Of a stretch of DNA of 64,000 nt, positions 7,923 to 16,403 are shown in pieces. Made by a program: the position numbers and the translations under genes. This stretch comes from an uncultured Psychromonas sp. GTDB lineage: Bacteria > Pseudomonadota > Gammaproteobacteria > Enterobacterales > Psychromonadaceae. How positions within the stretch are numbered: position 1 is the stretch's first letter; each line of letters starts with the position of its first letter. The stretch is from the NCBI RefSeq assembly GCF_947489755.1, contig NZ_CANLFB010000008.1, positions 1 to 64,000 of the forward strand. Reading direction: 5' to 3'. The notes under the pieces were generated by a model that was given only the letters and a program-made list of their open reading frames with translations, was not told where the DNA came from and ran no database searches.

Positions 7923-8342
7923 ATGAGTTTATTAAAAGTATTAGATGTAGCTGGAAGTGGTATGAGTGCACAATCTGTGCGTTTAAATACGACTGCCAGT
8001 AACTTAGCTAACGCAAACAGTGTTAGTAGCAATATTGATGAAACCTATAAAGCTCGACACCCTGTATTTGCCGCAGAATTAAACCGTGCAATGGGTGGTT
8101 TAGATAGCAGTGTTGGAGTCAAGGTGCAAGGTATTGTAGAAAGCACTGCTGAGTTAAACCAGGAGTATGCTCCAAATCATCCTAAAGCCGATGAAAATGG
8201 TTTTATATATCACTCCAATGTAAATGTAATGGAGGAGATGGCTAATATGATTAGTGCTTCTCGCTCATATCAAACAAATGTGCAAATTGCTGATGCAGCA
8301 AAACAAATGCTAAGCCGCACCTTACAACTTGGTAAAGGATAA
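7923..8342 (+). CDS. flgC: FlgC, proximal rod protein
   Basis: FlgC is a proximal rod subunit. The 139-residue product shows the family pattern: LDVAGSGMSAQSVRLNTTASNLANANSVSS at the N-terminus, the central YAPNHPKADENGFIYHSNV loop, and the C-terminal MISASRSYQTNVQIADAAKQM helix. It lies 21 bases after flgB with an AGGAG ribosome site and 4 bases before flgD, so it is co-translated within the flgBCDE unit. Confidence 0.96.
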   Translation: MSLLKVLDVAGSGMSAQSVRLNTTASNLANANSVSSNIDETYKARHPVFAAELNRAMGGLDSSVGVKVQGIVESTAELNQEYAPNHPKADENGFIYHSNVNVMEEMANMISASRSYQTNVQIADAAKQMLSRTLQLGKG

Positions 8343-8346
8343 TTAG

Positions 8347-9042
8347 ATGACGACGATAACTTCATCAGGACTCAGCTTAACGAAGCCATTAACTGACGAT
8401 CAAGTTAAAGCTAATTCGGAAATCGATTCTGAACAACAACTGGATCAAGAAGACTTTTTCTCTTTGCTATCTCAACAGCTTGCTTATCAAGACCCATTTT
8501 CACCGGTAGAGAATGCAGAAATGATATCTCAAATGTCGTCATTTACGACGGCGGAAGGTATTGCCACCTTAGGCACTGAATTTGCGGGCATTAAAGAAGT
8601 ATTAAATTCTAGTCAAGCTTTAGAAGCATCATCGTTAGTGGGTAAGAAAGTATTAATTCCCAGTAATGAAACGTATTTACCCGAAGGTGGAACAGCCTCT
8701 GGTTCATTAACCACAACAACCGGTGCTTACAGTACTTTAGTCTCAGTTAAAGATAGCACTGGTAATGTCATTCGAACGATTGATGTCGGTGATACCGGAG
8801 CAGGTAATCAGCGCTTTGATTGGGATGGTTTAGATTCACAAGGCCAACCTGCTCCAGAAGGTAATTATACTTTTAATGCTTATGGAACAGTAAACGGTAA
8901 CGGCGAAGAACTGACAACAGCAAGCTATGCTCATGTTGAAAGTGTCAGTCTCGGTGGTGGTTCAGCTAGTGTCTATTTAAACCTTAAAGGTCTAGGCGGA
9001 ATTGAACTTTCTGATGCAATTGAAGTTGCAGAAAATATATAA
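8347..9042 (+). CDS. flgD: FlgD, hook cap (scaffold) protein
   Basis: FlgD caps the growing hook and directs FlgE polymerisation, and is released when the hook is complete. The 231-residue product has the conserved N-terminal segment QEDFFSLLSQQLAYQDPFSPVENAEMISQM, needed for export and capping. A C-terminal domain follows with a FlgD Ig-like and tudor-like fold, seen as WDGLDSQGQPAPEGNYTF. Length is typical. It lies 4 bases after flgC and 15 bases before flgE, which it serves. Confidence 0.95.
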   Translation: MTTITSSGLSLTKPLTDDQVKANSEIDSEQQLDQEDFFSLLSQQLAYQDPFSPVENAEMISQMSSFTTAEGIATLGTEFAGIKEVLNSSQALEASSLVGKKVLIPSNETYLPEGGTASGSLTTTTGAYSTLVSVKDSTGNVIRTIDVGDTGAGNQRFDWDGLDSQGQPAPEGNYTFNAYGTVNGNGEELTTASYAHVESVSLGGGSASVYLNLKGLGGIELSDAIEVAENI

Positions 9043-9057
9043 TTAGAGGGAATAACT

Positions 9058-10428
9058 ATGTCATTTAATATTGCATTAAGCGGAATTTCAGCGGCACAGA
9101 CAGATCTAGATACAACGTCAAATAACATTGCAAACGTAGCGACAGTAGGTTTTAAAGAATCTCGTGCTGAGTTTGATAGTGTGTACGCCAACTCTTTGTT
9201 TTCTAATAGTAAAACAAAAGTAGGTGATGGTGCATCGGTTTCAGCTGTTGCTCAACAATTTCACCAAGGTAGCTTAAAGTTTACCGATAACCCATTAGAT
9301 TTAGCGATTACTGGTAGTGGTTTTTTTGCCACATCACCAGGCATTGATGATAGTAACTTAAGTTACACTCGTTCTGGCACTTTCAAGCTAAATGCAGATA
9401 ATTATATCGTTGATAATAGCGGTAACTTTTTACAAGCATTCCCTGTGAATATAGATGGCAGTTCATCATCATTAAGTTTAGCGACGACAGAACCGATTAA
9501 ACTACCAGAGACAGCGGGAACACCGGTTAAAACTGGAGCTATTGATATTAGCCTTAATTTGCCTGCTGGCGATGAAGCGAAAGTCCTTGCTGATTTTGAT
9601 CCTGATAATCCTGATACTTATAATAATGCAACATCAGTAACAATTTATGATTCATTAGGTGAAGCTCATATTTTAAATACGTATTATGTCAAACCTGAAA
9701 GTGCTTCAGCTGAAGGTACAAACCAATGGGTTTCTTTTGTCACCGTGGACGGCAAACCAGTTGAAAGTACGACGCCTGTAAATTATTTAGTTGATACCAA
9801 TGTAGATGGCGCTTTTGATGATACAACAGGTATTTCTGCAAGTTATAACGCAGATGGAGAAGAGCATTATGGTGTTGTGCTTAACTTTGATGAAAATGGT
9901 GTTTATGAAGGTAGTAACCCAACTGAATTGGCCTTTGAAACATTAGGTGTTGACGGTGCGGATATTCTTTCTGCAGGGGCTGATGGCACACAAGCCATTA
10001 CGATTAATTATCAAAATCCTACTCAATTTTCGGCTGCATTTGAAGTCACGGCATTAGAACAAGATGGGTTAACCGTCGGGCGTTTAACGGGGATTGAAAT
10101 TGGTAGTGACGGATTGATCGAAGCGACTTATAGTAACGGTACCTCTGATCCTCTTGCTCGAGTGGCAATGGTACGTTTTAGAAATGAACAAGGTTTGGCA
10201 CAAAATGGGTCAAATTGGAATGAATCTCAAAATTCAGGTGAGCCACTTGCTGGTGAAGCTGCATCGGGGTCATTCGGTAGTATTAGCTCTGGTGCTTTAG
10301 AGCAATCTAATGTTGATTTAACCACAGAGTTAGTTGACTTAATTACTGCACAACGTAACTTTCAAGCGAACTCGCGTTCATTAGAAATTAGTTCTTCATT
10401 ACAAGAAACGATTTTACAAATTCGTTAA
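9058..10428 (+). CDS. flgE: FlgE, hook protein
   Basis: FlgE builds the flexible hook between rod and filament. The 456-residue product carries the flagellar N-terminal motif ISAAQTDLDTTSNNIANVATVGFKESR and the C-terminal motif LEQSNVDLTTELVDLITAQRNFQANSRS typical of rod and hook proteins, with a large variable middle (residues ~130-380) forming the exposed hook domains. Length is close to vibrio FlgE. It is last in flgBCDE and is closed by a terminator just downstream. Confidence 0.96.
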   Translation: MSFNIALSGISAAQTDLDTTSNNIANVATVGFKESRAEFDSVYANSLFSNSKTKVGDGASVSAVAQQFHQGSLKFTDNPLDLAITGSGFFATSPGIDDSNLSYTRSGTFKLNADNYIVDNSGNFLQAFPVNIDGSSSSLSLATTEPIKLPETAGTPVKTGAIDISLNLPAGDEAKVLADFDPDNPDTYNNATSVTIYDSLGEAHILNTYYVKPESASAEGTNQWVSFVTVDGKPVESTTPVNYLVDTNVDGAFDDTTGISASYNADGEEHYGVVLNFDENGVYEGSNPTELAFETLGVDGADILSAGADGTQAITINYQNPTQFSAAFEVTALEQDGLTVGRLTGIEIGSDGLIEATYSNGTSDPLARVAMVRFRNEQGLAQNGSNWNESQNSGEPLAGEAASGSFGSISSGALEQSNVDLTTELVDLITAQRNFQANSRSLEISSSLQETILQIR

Positions 10429-10447
10429 CTTTTATATTTTATTTTTA

Positions 10448-10476
10448 AATGCACCTTCTTCGGTGCATTTTTTTTA
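10448..10476 (+). terminator. Terminator after flgE
   Basis: AAATGCACC and GGTGCATTT form a 9-pair stem followed by T's, ending flgBCDE. Confidence 0.92.
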
Positions 10477-10552
10477 ATCTTATTTTATAACCTCCTGTAT
10501 TTTCTTCATTATTTAACCTTACCTTTATTATAAATTCCTTGTCCCTGTTTGT

Positions 10553-10568
10553 TGGCACAAGCATTGCA
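10553..10568 (+). promoter_or_regulatory. Sigma-54 promoter of flgF-flgG-flgI
   Basis: TGGCAC, 5 bases, TTGCA with GG and GC ten bases apart. It lies ~80 bases upstream of the flgF start. With the terminator after flgE, it separates distal-rod genes from the proximal-rod and hook unit. Confidence 0.94.
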
Positions 10569-10646
10569 TTTATCTGTTTATAAAATAAATGCTCAAACAA
10601 TATTTGCCACTGTTATTCATCAACAGTTAATAGTTAAGGAAGTAAA

Positions 10647-11393
10647 ATGGATAATTTTCTTTATGTATCAATGTCTGGCGCTAAAGAGACCATGAATGCG
10701 TTAGCTATTCACAGTAATAACTTGGCAAATGCGAGCAAAACAGGCTTTAAAGCTAGTTTTGAACAAGCGCGAAGCATGCAAGTACATGGTGAAGGGTTAC
10801 CAACTCGTGTTTTTGCATTAGCTGAGTCGCCTGGACAAAATTTTGACAGTGGTATCGTACATGGCACTGGGCGTGAACTTGATGTCGCTATCGAAGGTGA
10901 AGGGTGGTTTGTTGTTAAATCTGATACTGGCGATGAAGGGTTAACCCGTAGCGGTGACTTTAATATAACAGCGGATGGTTTCTTAATTGATTCTAGCGGC
11001 AAAGAAGTCTTAGATAACACTGGCAGTAATATATACATACCGATGCCAATTGAAAAATTTAATATTCGTAAAGATGGTGTGATCGAAGTTCGTCCTGAAG
11101 GTGCTCCACCAGAAGGAATGGAAAATATTGCACAATTAAAATTAGTAAACCCTGATATCAAAGATTTGATGCGGAGTTCCGATGGCTTATTTCGTCGTAT
11201 CGATGGACAACAAACAGAGTTCTCAGCTGGCGTTGTCGTTACTAACGGCGCATTGGAAGCATCAAATGTGAATTTAAGTAGTGAATTAACCAGTCTAATA
11301 AACTTACAACGAGGCTTTGAAATGCAAATAAAAATGATGAAAAAAGCAGAAGAAATAGATGAAAGTTCAGAGTCTCTATTAAAAGTAGTTTAA
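10647..11393 (+). CDS. flgF: FlgF, rod protein
   Basis: FlgF is a rod subunit between the proximal rod and FlgG. The 248-residue product has the N-terminal motif MSGAKETMNALAIHSNNLANASKTGFKASFEQ, the FlgF/FlgG middle domain (ELDVAIEGEGWFVV, EGLTRSGDFNI) and a C-terminal LEASNVNLSSELTSLINLQRGFEMQIKMM. Length is typical. It is first in the flgF-flgG-(flgH remnant)-flgI unit. Confidence 0.96.
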   Translation: MDNFLYVSMSGAKETMNALAIHSNNLANASKTGFKASFEQARSMQVHGEGLPTRVFALAESPGQNFDSGIVHGTGRELDVAIEGEGWFVVKSDTGDEGLTRSGDFNITADGFLIDSSGKEVLDNTGSNIYIPMPIEKFNIRKDGVIEVRPEGAPPEGMENIAQLKLVNPDIKDLMRSSDGLFRRIDGQQTEFSAGVVVTNGALEASNVNLSSELTSLINLQRGFEMQIKMMKKAEEIDESSESLLKVV

Positions 11394-11424
11394 TTCGATT
11401 TAGTTAATATTTAAGGAGAACATT

Positions 11425-12213
11425 ATGCATTCCGCTTTATGGATAAGTAAAACAGGATTAGATGCGCAACAAACTAACGTTGCAACCATTTCAAATAACT
11501 TAGCGAATGCTAGTACTGTCGGTTTTAAAAAGAGCAGAGCAATTTTTGAAGATTTATTATATCAAAATGTAAATCAGCCCGGTGCAAATGCAACACAAAA
11601 TACGAAGCTACCGTCTGGTTTAATGGTTGGTTCAGGCGCTAAAGTCGTTGCTGTCCAGAAGAACTTTGACCAAGGTAACGCATTAACCACTAATAACTCA
11701 TTAGATTTAATGATCGATGGGCGCGGTTTCTTTGAAATTGAGATGCCAGATGGTAGCTCTGCATTTACGCGAAACGGTGAGTTTATGCTGAATGAAGAAG
11801 GGACGTTAGTTACACCTGGTTCAGGCTACCCGTTAGTACCACAAATACAAATTCCAGATAACGCACAATCCATTAGTATCGGATCTGAAGGTGAAGTATC
11901 CGTTAAGGTTGCTGGTCAAGCTGAGAATCAAGTAGTCGGGCAATTGAATGTTAGTGCCTTCATTAACTCGTCAGGTTTACAGCCATTAGGTGAAAATTTA
12001 TATTCTGAAACAGGGGCATCAGGCGCTCCAATTGAAGGTGTTCCAGGTGGAGATGGTTTAGGTTTTATACGACAAGGTATGCTTGAAACCTCTAATGTGA
12101 ATGTGACTGAAGAGTTAGTTAATTTGATTGAAAGCCAGCGAGTTTATGAAATGAACTCAAAAGTAATTTCGGCTGTGGATGAAATGTTATCTTACATTAG
12201 TCAGCAATTATAA
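11425..12213 (+). CDS. flgG: FlgG, distal rod protein
   Basis: FlgG forms the distal rod, around which the P and L rings assemble. The 262-residue product (family length ~260) has ISKTGLDAQQTNVATISNNLANASTVGFKK at the N-terminus, LDLMIDGRGFFEI in the middle, and a C-terminal LETSNVNVTEELVNLIESQRVYEMNSK helix. It appears fully intact. The gene that should follow, flgH, is only a remnant. Confidence 0.96.
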   Translation: MHSALWISKTGLDAQQTNVATISNNLANASTVGFKKSRAIFEDLLYQNVNQPGANATQNTKLPSGLMVGSGAKVVAVQKNFDQGNALTTNNSLDLMIDGRGFFEIEMPDGSSAFTRNGEFMLNEEGTLVTPGSGYPLVPQIQIPDNAQSISIGSEGEVSVKVAGQAENQVVGQLNVSAFINSSGLQPLGENLYSETGASGAPIEGVPGGDGLGFIRQGMLETSNVNVTEELVNLIESQRVYEMNSKVISAVDEMLSYISQQL

Positions 12214-12287
12214 GCGCATGATTAATATGGAAGGTTTCTTTTTTTATCAATATTGAATGTAGTTGGTTTTACTTAGTGACTTAGTTA

Positions 12288-12455
12288 GCAAGTGAAACAC
12301 GTCCTGAATATACGCCGATAGAGCTTGTAGAAGCTGATTTAAATGTCGTTCTTAAAGGATCTTTATTTCAATCTAGTGGTACAGGTGATGTCGAAAATAC
12401 CCAATGACAAGGGTGGTTAACGTCATTCTTTATTGGTCCTTATTGGCCATTCTAA
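12288..12455 (+). pseudogene. flgH: flgH remnant (L-ring protein), internally deleted
   Basis: FlgH is the outer-membrane L-ring lipoprotein and belongs between flgG and flgI. Only two scraps remain here, in one frame. The first encodes SETRPEYTPIELVEADLN then GSLFQS, matching the N-terminal part of vibrio FlgH (WAPI... then GSLF). It is joined directly to [10 protein letters not shown], a stop (TGA 12405-12407), then [15 protein letters not shown] and TAA, which matches the family C-terminus (YSGTG...Q..G.L..FF). Roughly 140 central codons are gone. Upstream (about 12219-12287), where the signal peptide should lie, all frames are broken by stops. The TGA alone could be a late point change, but the internal deletion is decisive. 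An intact copy could exist elsewhere in the genome. Confidence 0.85.
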
Positions 12456-12499
12456 ATATTTTATCGTATCAGTTACTCGCGTATAAGCAGGAGAGCAAT

Positions 12500-13624
12500 A
12501 TGCAATTATCAATAAGTAAAATAGTACAATCCTTTTCAGTTACATGTCTTACTGTCGCATTTGTTCTATTTGTTAACGTTGCTGAGGCCGCTCGAATTAA
12601 AGACCTTGCAAGTGTTCAAGGTGTTCGTAGTAACCAATTAGTGGGTTATGGTTTAGTGGTTGGTTTACCTGGTACAGGTGAAAAAAGCAGTAAATTTACT
12701 GAACAAGCATTTTCTACCATGTTAAGAAATTTTGGTATTAATATTCCACAAGGGCAAAGCTTAAAAATTAAAAATGTCGCGCCTGTGGCTATCACTGCAG
12801 AATTAAAAGCATTTACAAAACAAGGCCAGAAAATTGACATTACAGTGTCAGCAATTGGTGAAGCTAAAAGTTTACGAGGTGGTGAGTTATTGCAAACCTT
12901 CTTAAAAGGGGTCGATGGTAAAGTTTACGCATTAGCCCAAGGTAGTCTCGTTGTTGGTGGTTTAGGTGCTGAAGGAGCCGATGGTTCTAAGGTAGTTATT
13001 AATACGCCTACGGTAGGACGTATATCTAACGGTGCAATTGTTGAACGTGAGATCCTTTCGCCATTCTCACAAGGCGATACAATTACCTTTAACTTACATG
13101 AAGCAGACTTTACGACTGCAAAAATAATGGCCGATACCATTAATAACTTGGTTGGACCAAATACCGCGAGTTTATTAGATGCTACGTCTGTTAGAGTATT
13201 AGCACCACGCAATATATCGCAACGCGTATCATATTTATCAACGTTAGAAAATTTAGAGTTTAAACCTGCAAGGTCAAGTGCCAAAATTATCGTTAACTCT
13301 CGCACAGGAACGATAGTGATAGGTCAAGATGTTCGATTATTACCAACGGCGATTACACATGGTGGCATCAGTGTCACTATTGGTGAAAAGAAAACCGTAG
13401 CTCAACCTAATGCATTTGCAGATGGTAATACAGAAGTGGTTGATAACAGCACCATTAATATTACTCAAGAAGATAGCCGTATGTTTCAGTTTGATCCTGG
13501 TATTAACTTAAATGATTTAGTTAGAGCCGTTAATGAAGTTGGTTTAGCGCCTGGGGATTTGATGGCCATCTTAGAAGCATTAAAACAAGCTGGTGCATTA
13601 CAAGGTGAGTTAATTATTATTTAA
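12500..13624 (+). CDS. flgI: FlgI, P-ring protein
   Basis: FlgI polymerises into the periplasmic P ring around the rod. The product from ATG 12500 is 374 residues: a Sec signal peptide ending VNVAEA, then [25 protein letters not shown] and the family body through to the C-terminal [29 protein letters not shown]. The start is set by AGGAG seven bases upstream. Reading from ATG 12404 instead would borrow bases from the flgH remnant in another frame. It appears fully functional, with chaperone flgA also present, so P rings should form even though the local L-ring gene is dead. Confidence 0.95.
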   Translation: MQLSISKIVQSFSVTCLTVAFVLFVNVAEAARIKDLASVQGVRSNQLVGYGLVVGLPGTGEKSSKFTEQAFSTMLRNFGINIPQGQSLKIKNVAPVAITAELKAFTKQGQKIDITVSAIGEAKSLRGGELLQTFLKGVDGKVYALAQGSLVVGGLGAEGADGSKVVINTPTVGRISNGAIVEREILSPFSQGDTITFNLHEADFTTAKIMADTINNLVGPNTASLLDATSVRVLAPRNISQRVSYLSTLENLEFKPARSSAKIIVNSRTGTIVIGQDVRLLPTAITHGGISVTIGEKKTVAQPNAFADGNTEVVDNSTINITQEDSRMFQFDPGINLNDLVRAVNEVGLAPGDLMAILEALKQAGALQGELIII

Positions 13625-13724
13625 TATAAATTATTGCTTAATTTATATTAACTTCAAAGCCGCTGACATAACTTTTTAAGCATAACTGTTTAAACATAAT
13701 GAAAATTATCTAATCAATAAATGT

Positions 13725-13756
13725 AAAAAGGGAAAGCCAATGGCTTTCCCTTTTTT
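13725..13756. terminator. Bidirectional terminator after flgI
   Basis: AAAAAGGGAAAGCCA and TGGCTTTCCCTTTTTT form a perfect 15-base stem with A's on one side and T's on the other. It lies between flgI (plus) and the convergent antiporter gene (minus). Confidence 0.93.
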
Positions 13757-13856
13757 CTTTCTAATATGCTACTTTGAAATATATCTACATATTCAGTGCG
13801 TTATATTGAACCTATTTTTATCTTTTGAGTTAATTAAACATAAACATAAATATAGC

Positions 13857-15182
13857 TTATAACGACATCGCTGCTATCCAGCCAAATGCAATTAGTGGCA
13901 AATTGTAATGTAAGAAAGTAGGGATCACCGTATCTCTAATATGGTCGTGCTGGCCATCAGCATTAAGTCCAGATGTAGGGCCTAGTGTTGAATCTGATGC
14001 TGGAGAACCGGCATCACCTAATGCAGCCGCTGTTCCGACTAAGGCAATAATTGCCATAGGCGAGAAACCAAAAGCGATAGCAAGCGGTACATAAATAGTC
14101 GCAATGATTGGGATAGTTGAGAAAGATGAGCCAATGCCCATTGTTACCAATAAACCAATGATTAGCATTAATAGAGCAGCTAACGATTTATTATCCCCGA
14201 TACCTGAAGACAAGGCTTGTACTAATGTATCAACACTGCCCGTTGCTTTCATTACCGCTGCAAACCCTGCTGCTGCAATCATAATAAAACCAATCATAGC
14301 CATCATGTGAACACCTTTAGTGAATACATCATGTGTCTCTTTCCAGGCAATAACGCCACCGAGTGTAAAAACAGTAAAACCGGCTAGTGCACCAACAATC
14401 ATTGAGCCGGTCATTAATTGAACCGTTAACGTTGCCACAATAGAAACCAACGCGACGATGATATGACGCATGTTTAAGGCTTTAAACTCAGCCGCGTTTG
14501 TATTCTCAACTTTCTCTTGATAAATACGCGGTTTACGGTAGCTAATAAGTACCGCTATTAACAAACCAACAACCATACCCATTGCCGGTAAAATCATTGC
14601 ACTTGCCACTTGGTTTCCTGTTACGTCTAAACCGTTGTCGTGTAAATTCTTTAATAAAATATTGTTTAAGAAAATACCACCGAACCCAACGGGTAAAACC
14701 ATATAAGGAGTGACTAAACCAAAGGTTAAAATACAAGCCGTTAAACGTCTATCGACACGTAGTTTATTGAATACACCTAATAGAGGCGGAATTAAGATAG
14801 GAATAAATGCAATATGAACCGGGATAATGTTTTGTGATGAAATAGTCATTAATAAAATAACAGTGAAAACAGTATATTTTATGGCGGTAGAGGTTTGTTG
14901 CGTTTGTTGACCATTCAAACGTTTAATAATGGCTTGTGATAATAAATCTGTGATACCTGATTTAGAAATTGCGACGGCAAAAGCCCCTAACATTGCATAA
15001 CTTAAAGCAATGGTTGCGCCGCCGCCTAAACCACTTTCAAAAGCTGATATCGTTTCGGCTAATGATAAATTTGCTGTCAAACCACCTACTAGAGCACTTA
15101 ATGTCAGTGCAATTACTACATTTATTCGCATCATTGACAGTATTAGCATCAGACATACCGCCAGTAAAACAGGGTTAAGCAT
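13857..15182 (-). CDS. Na+/H+ antiporter family transporter (YuiF/NhaC-like)
   Basis: A 441-residue polytopic inner-membrane protein resembling the Na_H_antiporter (NhaC/YuiF-type) family. About 11-12 hydrophobic segments are visible, with family-like motifs such as [21 protein letters not shown] and the C-terminal [27 protein letters not shown]. It presumably exchanges sodium for protons at the cytoplasmic membrane; the substrate could also be another cation or an organic acid. The AAGGA site upstream supports this ATG. It sits backwards inside the flagellar block between flgI and flgJ, which are usually adjacent. It is not a known flagellar gene, so this is probably an insertion into the locus. 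Confidence 0.85.
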   Translation of the reverse strand: MLNPVLLAVCLMLILSMMRINVVIALTLSALVGGLTANLSLAETISAFESGLGGGATIALSYAMLGAFAVAISKSGITDLLSQAIIKRLNGQQTQQTSTAIKYTVFTVILLMTISSQNIIPVHIAFIPILIPPLLGVFNKLRVDRRLTACILTFGLVTPYMVLPVGFGGIFLNNILLKNLHDNGLDVTGNQVASAMILPAMGMVVGLLIAVLISYRKPRIYQEKVENTNAAEFKALNMRHIIVALVSIVATLTVQLMTGSMIVGALAGFTVFTLGGVIAWKETHDVFTKGVHMMAMIGFIMIAAAGFAAVMKATGSVDTLVQALSSGIGDNKSLAALLMLIIGLLVTMGIGSSFSTIPIIATIYVPLAIAFGFSPMAIIALVGTAAALGDAGSPASDSTLGPTSGLNADGQHDHIRDTVIPTFLHYNLPLIAFGWIAAMSL

Positions 15183-15331
15183 ATTAATTCCTTATAATTT
15201 TATAAATAGGTGAAAGGTACCGAGGAAAAATCGCAGGCATTCTACTTGATACGCCACTCTTTTACTGCAAAAAACGCCACTACTTTATTATTAATCAGAA
15301 AATGCTTACTTATTGCTTCCTAACTGAATTT

Positions 15332-15348
15332 TGGCACTTATTTTGCTT
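15332..15348 (+). promoter_or_regulatory. Sigma-54 promoter of flgJ-flgK
   Basis: TGGCAC, 5 bases, TTGCTT, GG and GC ten bases apart, ~33 bases before flgJ. It allows flgJK to be expressed despite the antiporter gene upstream on the other strand. Confidence 0.92.
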
Positions 15349-15380
15349 TATCTATGTAATGGTAATAATAGGGGTTGTTA

Positions 15381-16403
15381 ATGAGCAATCAAACAGTAAC
15401 GCAGGCAAGTAACTACTTTGATCTACAAGGGTTGGAGCAGTTGCGTCAAAAAACCAAGACAAATGACAAAGAAACGATTCGAGAAGTAGCGAATCAGTTT
15501 GAGTCAATGTTTGCGAGCATGTTGATTAAATCGATGCGACAAGCGAATGAAGCCTTTGAAACTGAAAGCCCTTTTAATAACCAACAAACAAAGTTTTATA
15601 CTGATATGCAAGATAAGCAACTAGCTGTCGATATTAGTCGCCACGGTACATTAGGGCTGGCGGATGCATTAGTTAGGCAATTAGATCCTACTTCAATGGT
15701 TCGCCCACAGTCGGTAGCTCAAGACCAGTTAACGATGCCGAATCAAGCAGAGCAGAAGCAAATGATGAGCTTACAGCCAGAGGTTGTTAATAGTAACTTT
15801 AAAGCACCTGACCAAATGCAACAGTCACAACAAATTCAATTAAATAAAAGCGCTGTCAAAGGTTTAGTTGAAAATTCTGATGTAACGGCTGCAAGTGGCC
15901 CGCATAAAATCGACTTCACTTCACCTTCTTCGTTTATCGAAACTTTATTACCTTATGCTAAAAAAGCCGCTAAAGCATTAGGAGTATCGCCAGAGGTGCT
16001 CGTCGCTCAGTCCGCTTTAGAAACTGGCTGGGGGAAAAAAATTCTACAAACACCCGGACAAGAAAGCAGTTTCAATCTTTTTAATATCAAATCACATGGT
16101 GGTTGGAAAGGTGAAAGTGTTAATAAAAACAGTCTAGAAGTTGAAGATGGGGTTGGTGTTCAACGCCGTTCAAACTTTCGAGTTTACCAAGGGCTGCAAG
16201 AAAGCTTTAAAGATTACACCGATTTCATTAGTAATAATAAACGTTATGAGCAGGCTTTACAGCAAGGCGACAACGCGGAACGTTATATTGAGGAATTGCA
16301 GCAGGCAGGTTATGCAACGGATCCTAAATATGCGGAAAAAATTAAACAAATTATGAATAGTAACAGCTTCCAATCAGTTGTTGCGGGAGATAATAATGGC
16401 TGA
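15381..16403 (+). CDS. flgJ: FlgJ, rod cap and peptidoglycan hydrolase
   Basis: FlgJ caps rod assembly with its N-terminal domain and cuts a hole in the cell wall with its C-terminal domain. The 340-residue product has the rod-binding part at about residues 20-95 (EVANQFESMFASMLIKSMRQAN) and a Gln-rich linker. The glucosaminidase-type domain from about residue 185 includes SPEVLVAQSALETGWGK with the likely catalytic Glu, and FNLFNIKSHGGWKG. ATG 15381 is preferred: AGGGG lies six bases upstream, and the in-frame TTG at 15375 falls inside that spacing. The last bases overlap flgK. Confidence 0.94.
   Translation: MSNQTVTQASNYFDLQGLEQLRQKTKTNDKETIREVANQFESMFASMLIKSMRQANEAFETESPFNNQQTKFYTDMQDKQLAVDISRHGTLGLADALVRQLDPTSMVRPQSVAQDQLTMPNQAEQKQMMSLQPEVVNSNFKAPDQMQQSQQIQLNKSAVKGLVENSDVTAASGPHKIDFTSPSSFIETLLPYAKKAAKALGVSPEVLVAQSALETGWGKKILQTPGQESSFNLFNIKSHGGWKGESVNKNSLEVEDGVGVQRRSNFRVYQGLQESFKDYTDFISNNKRYEQALQQGDNAERYIEELQQAGYATDPKYAEKIKQIMNSNSFQSVVAGDNNG

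Noticed and set aside
12405-12407. TGA in the flgH remnant as a selenocysteine codon
   Set aside because: No reason for selenocysteine in FlgH, no insertion element seen, and the gene also lacks its middle and its signal peptide.
12404-12499. N-terminal extension of flgI by 32 codons
   Set aside because: The sequence is the out-of-frame C-terminal scrap of flgH. AGGAG and a signal peptide place the flgI start at 12500.
13857-15182. Antiporter as a new flagellar component
   Set aside because: It resembles ordinary Na+/H+ antiporters and is not known in flagellar assembly; kept only as an unusual neighbour.
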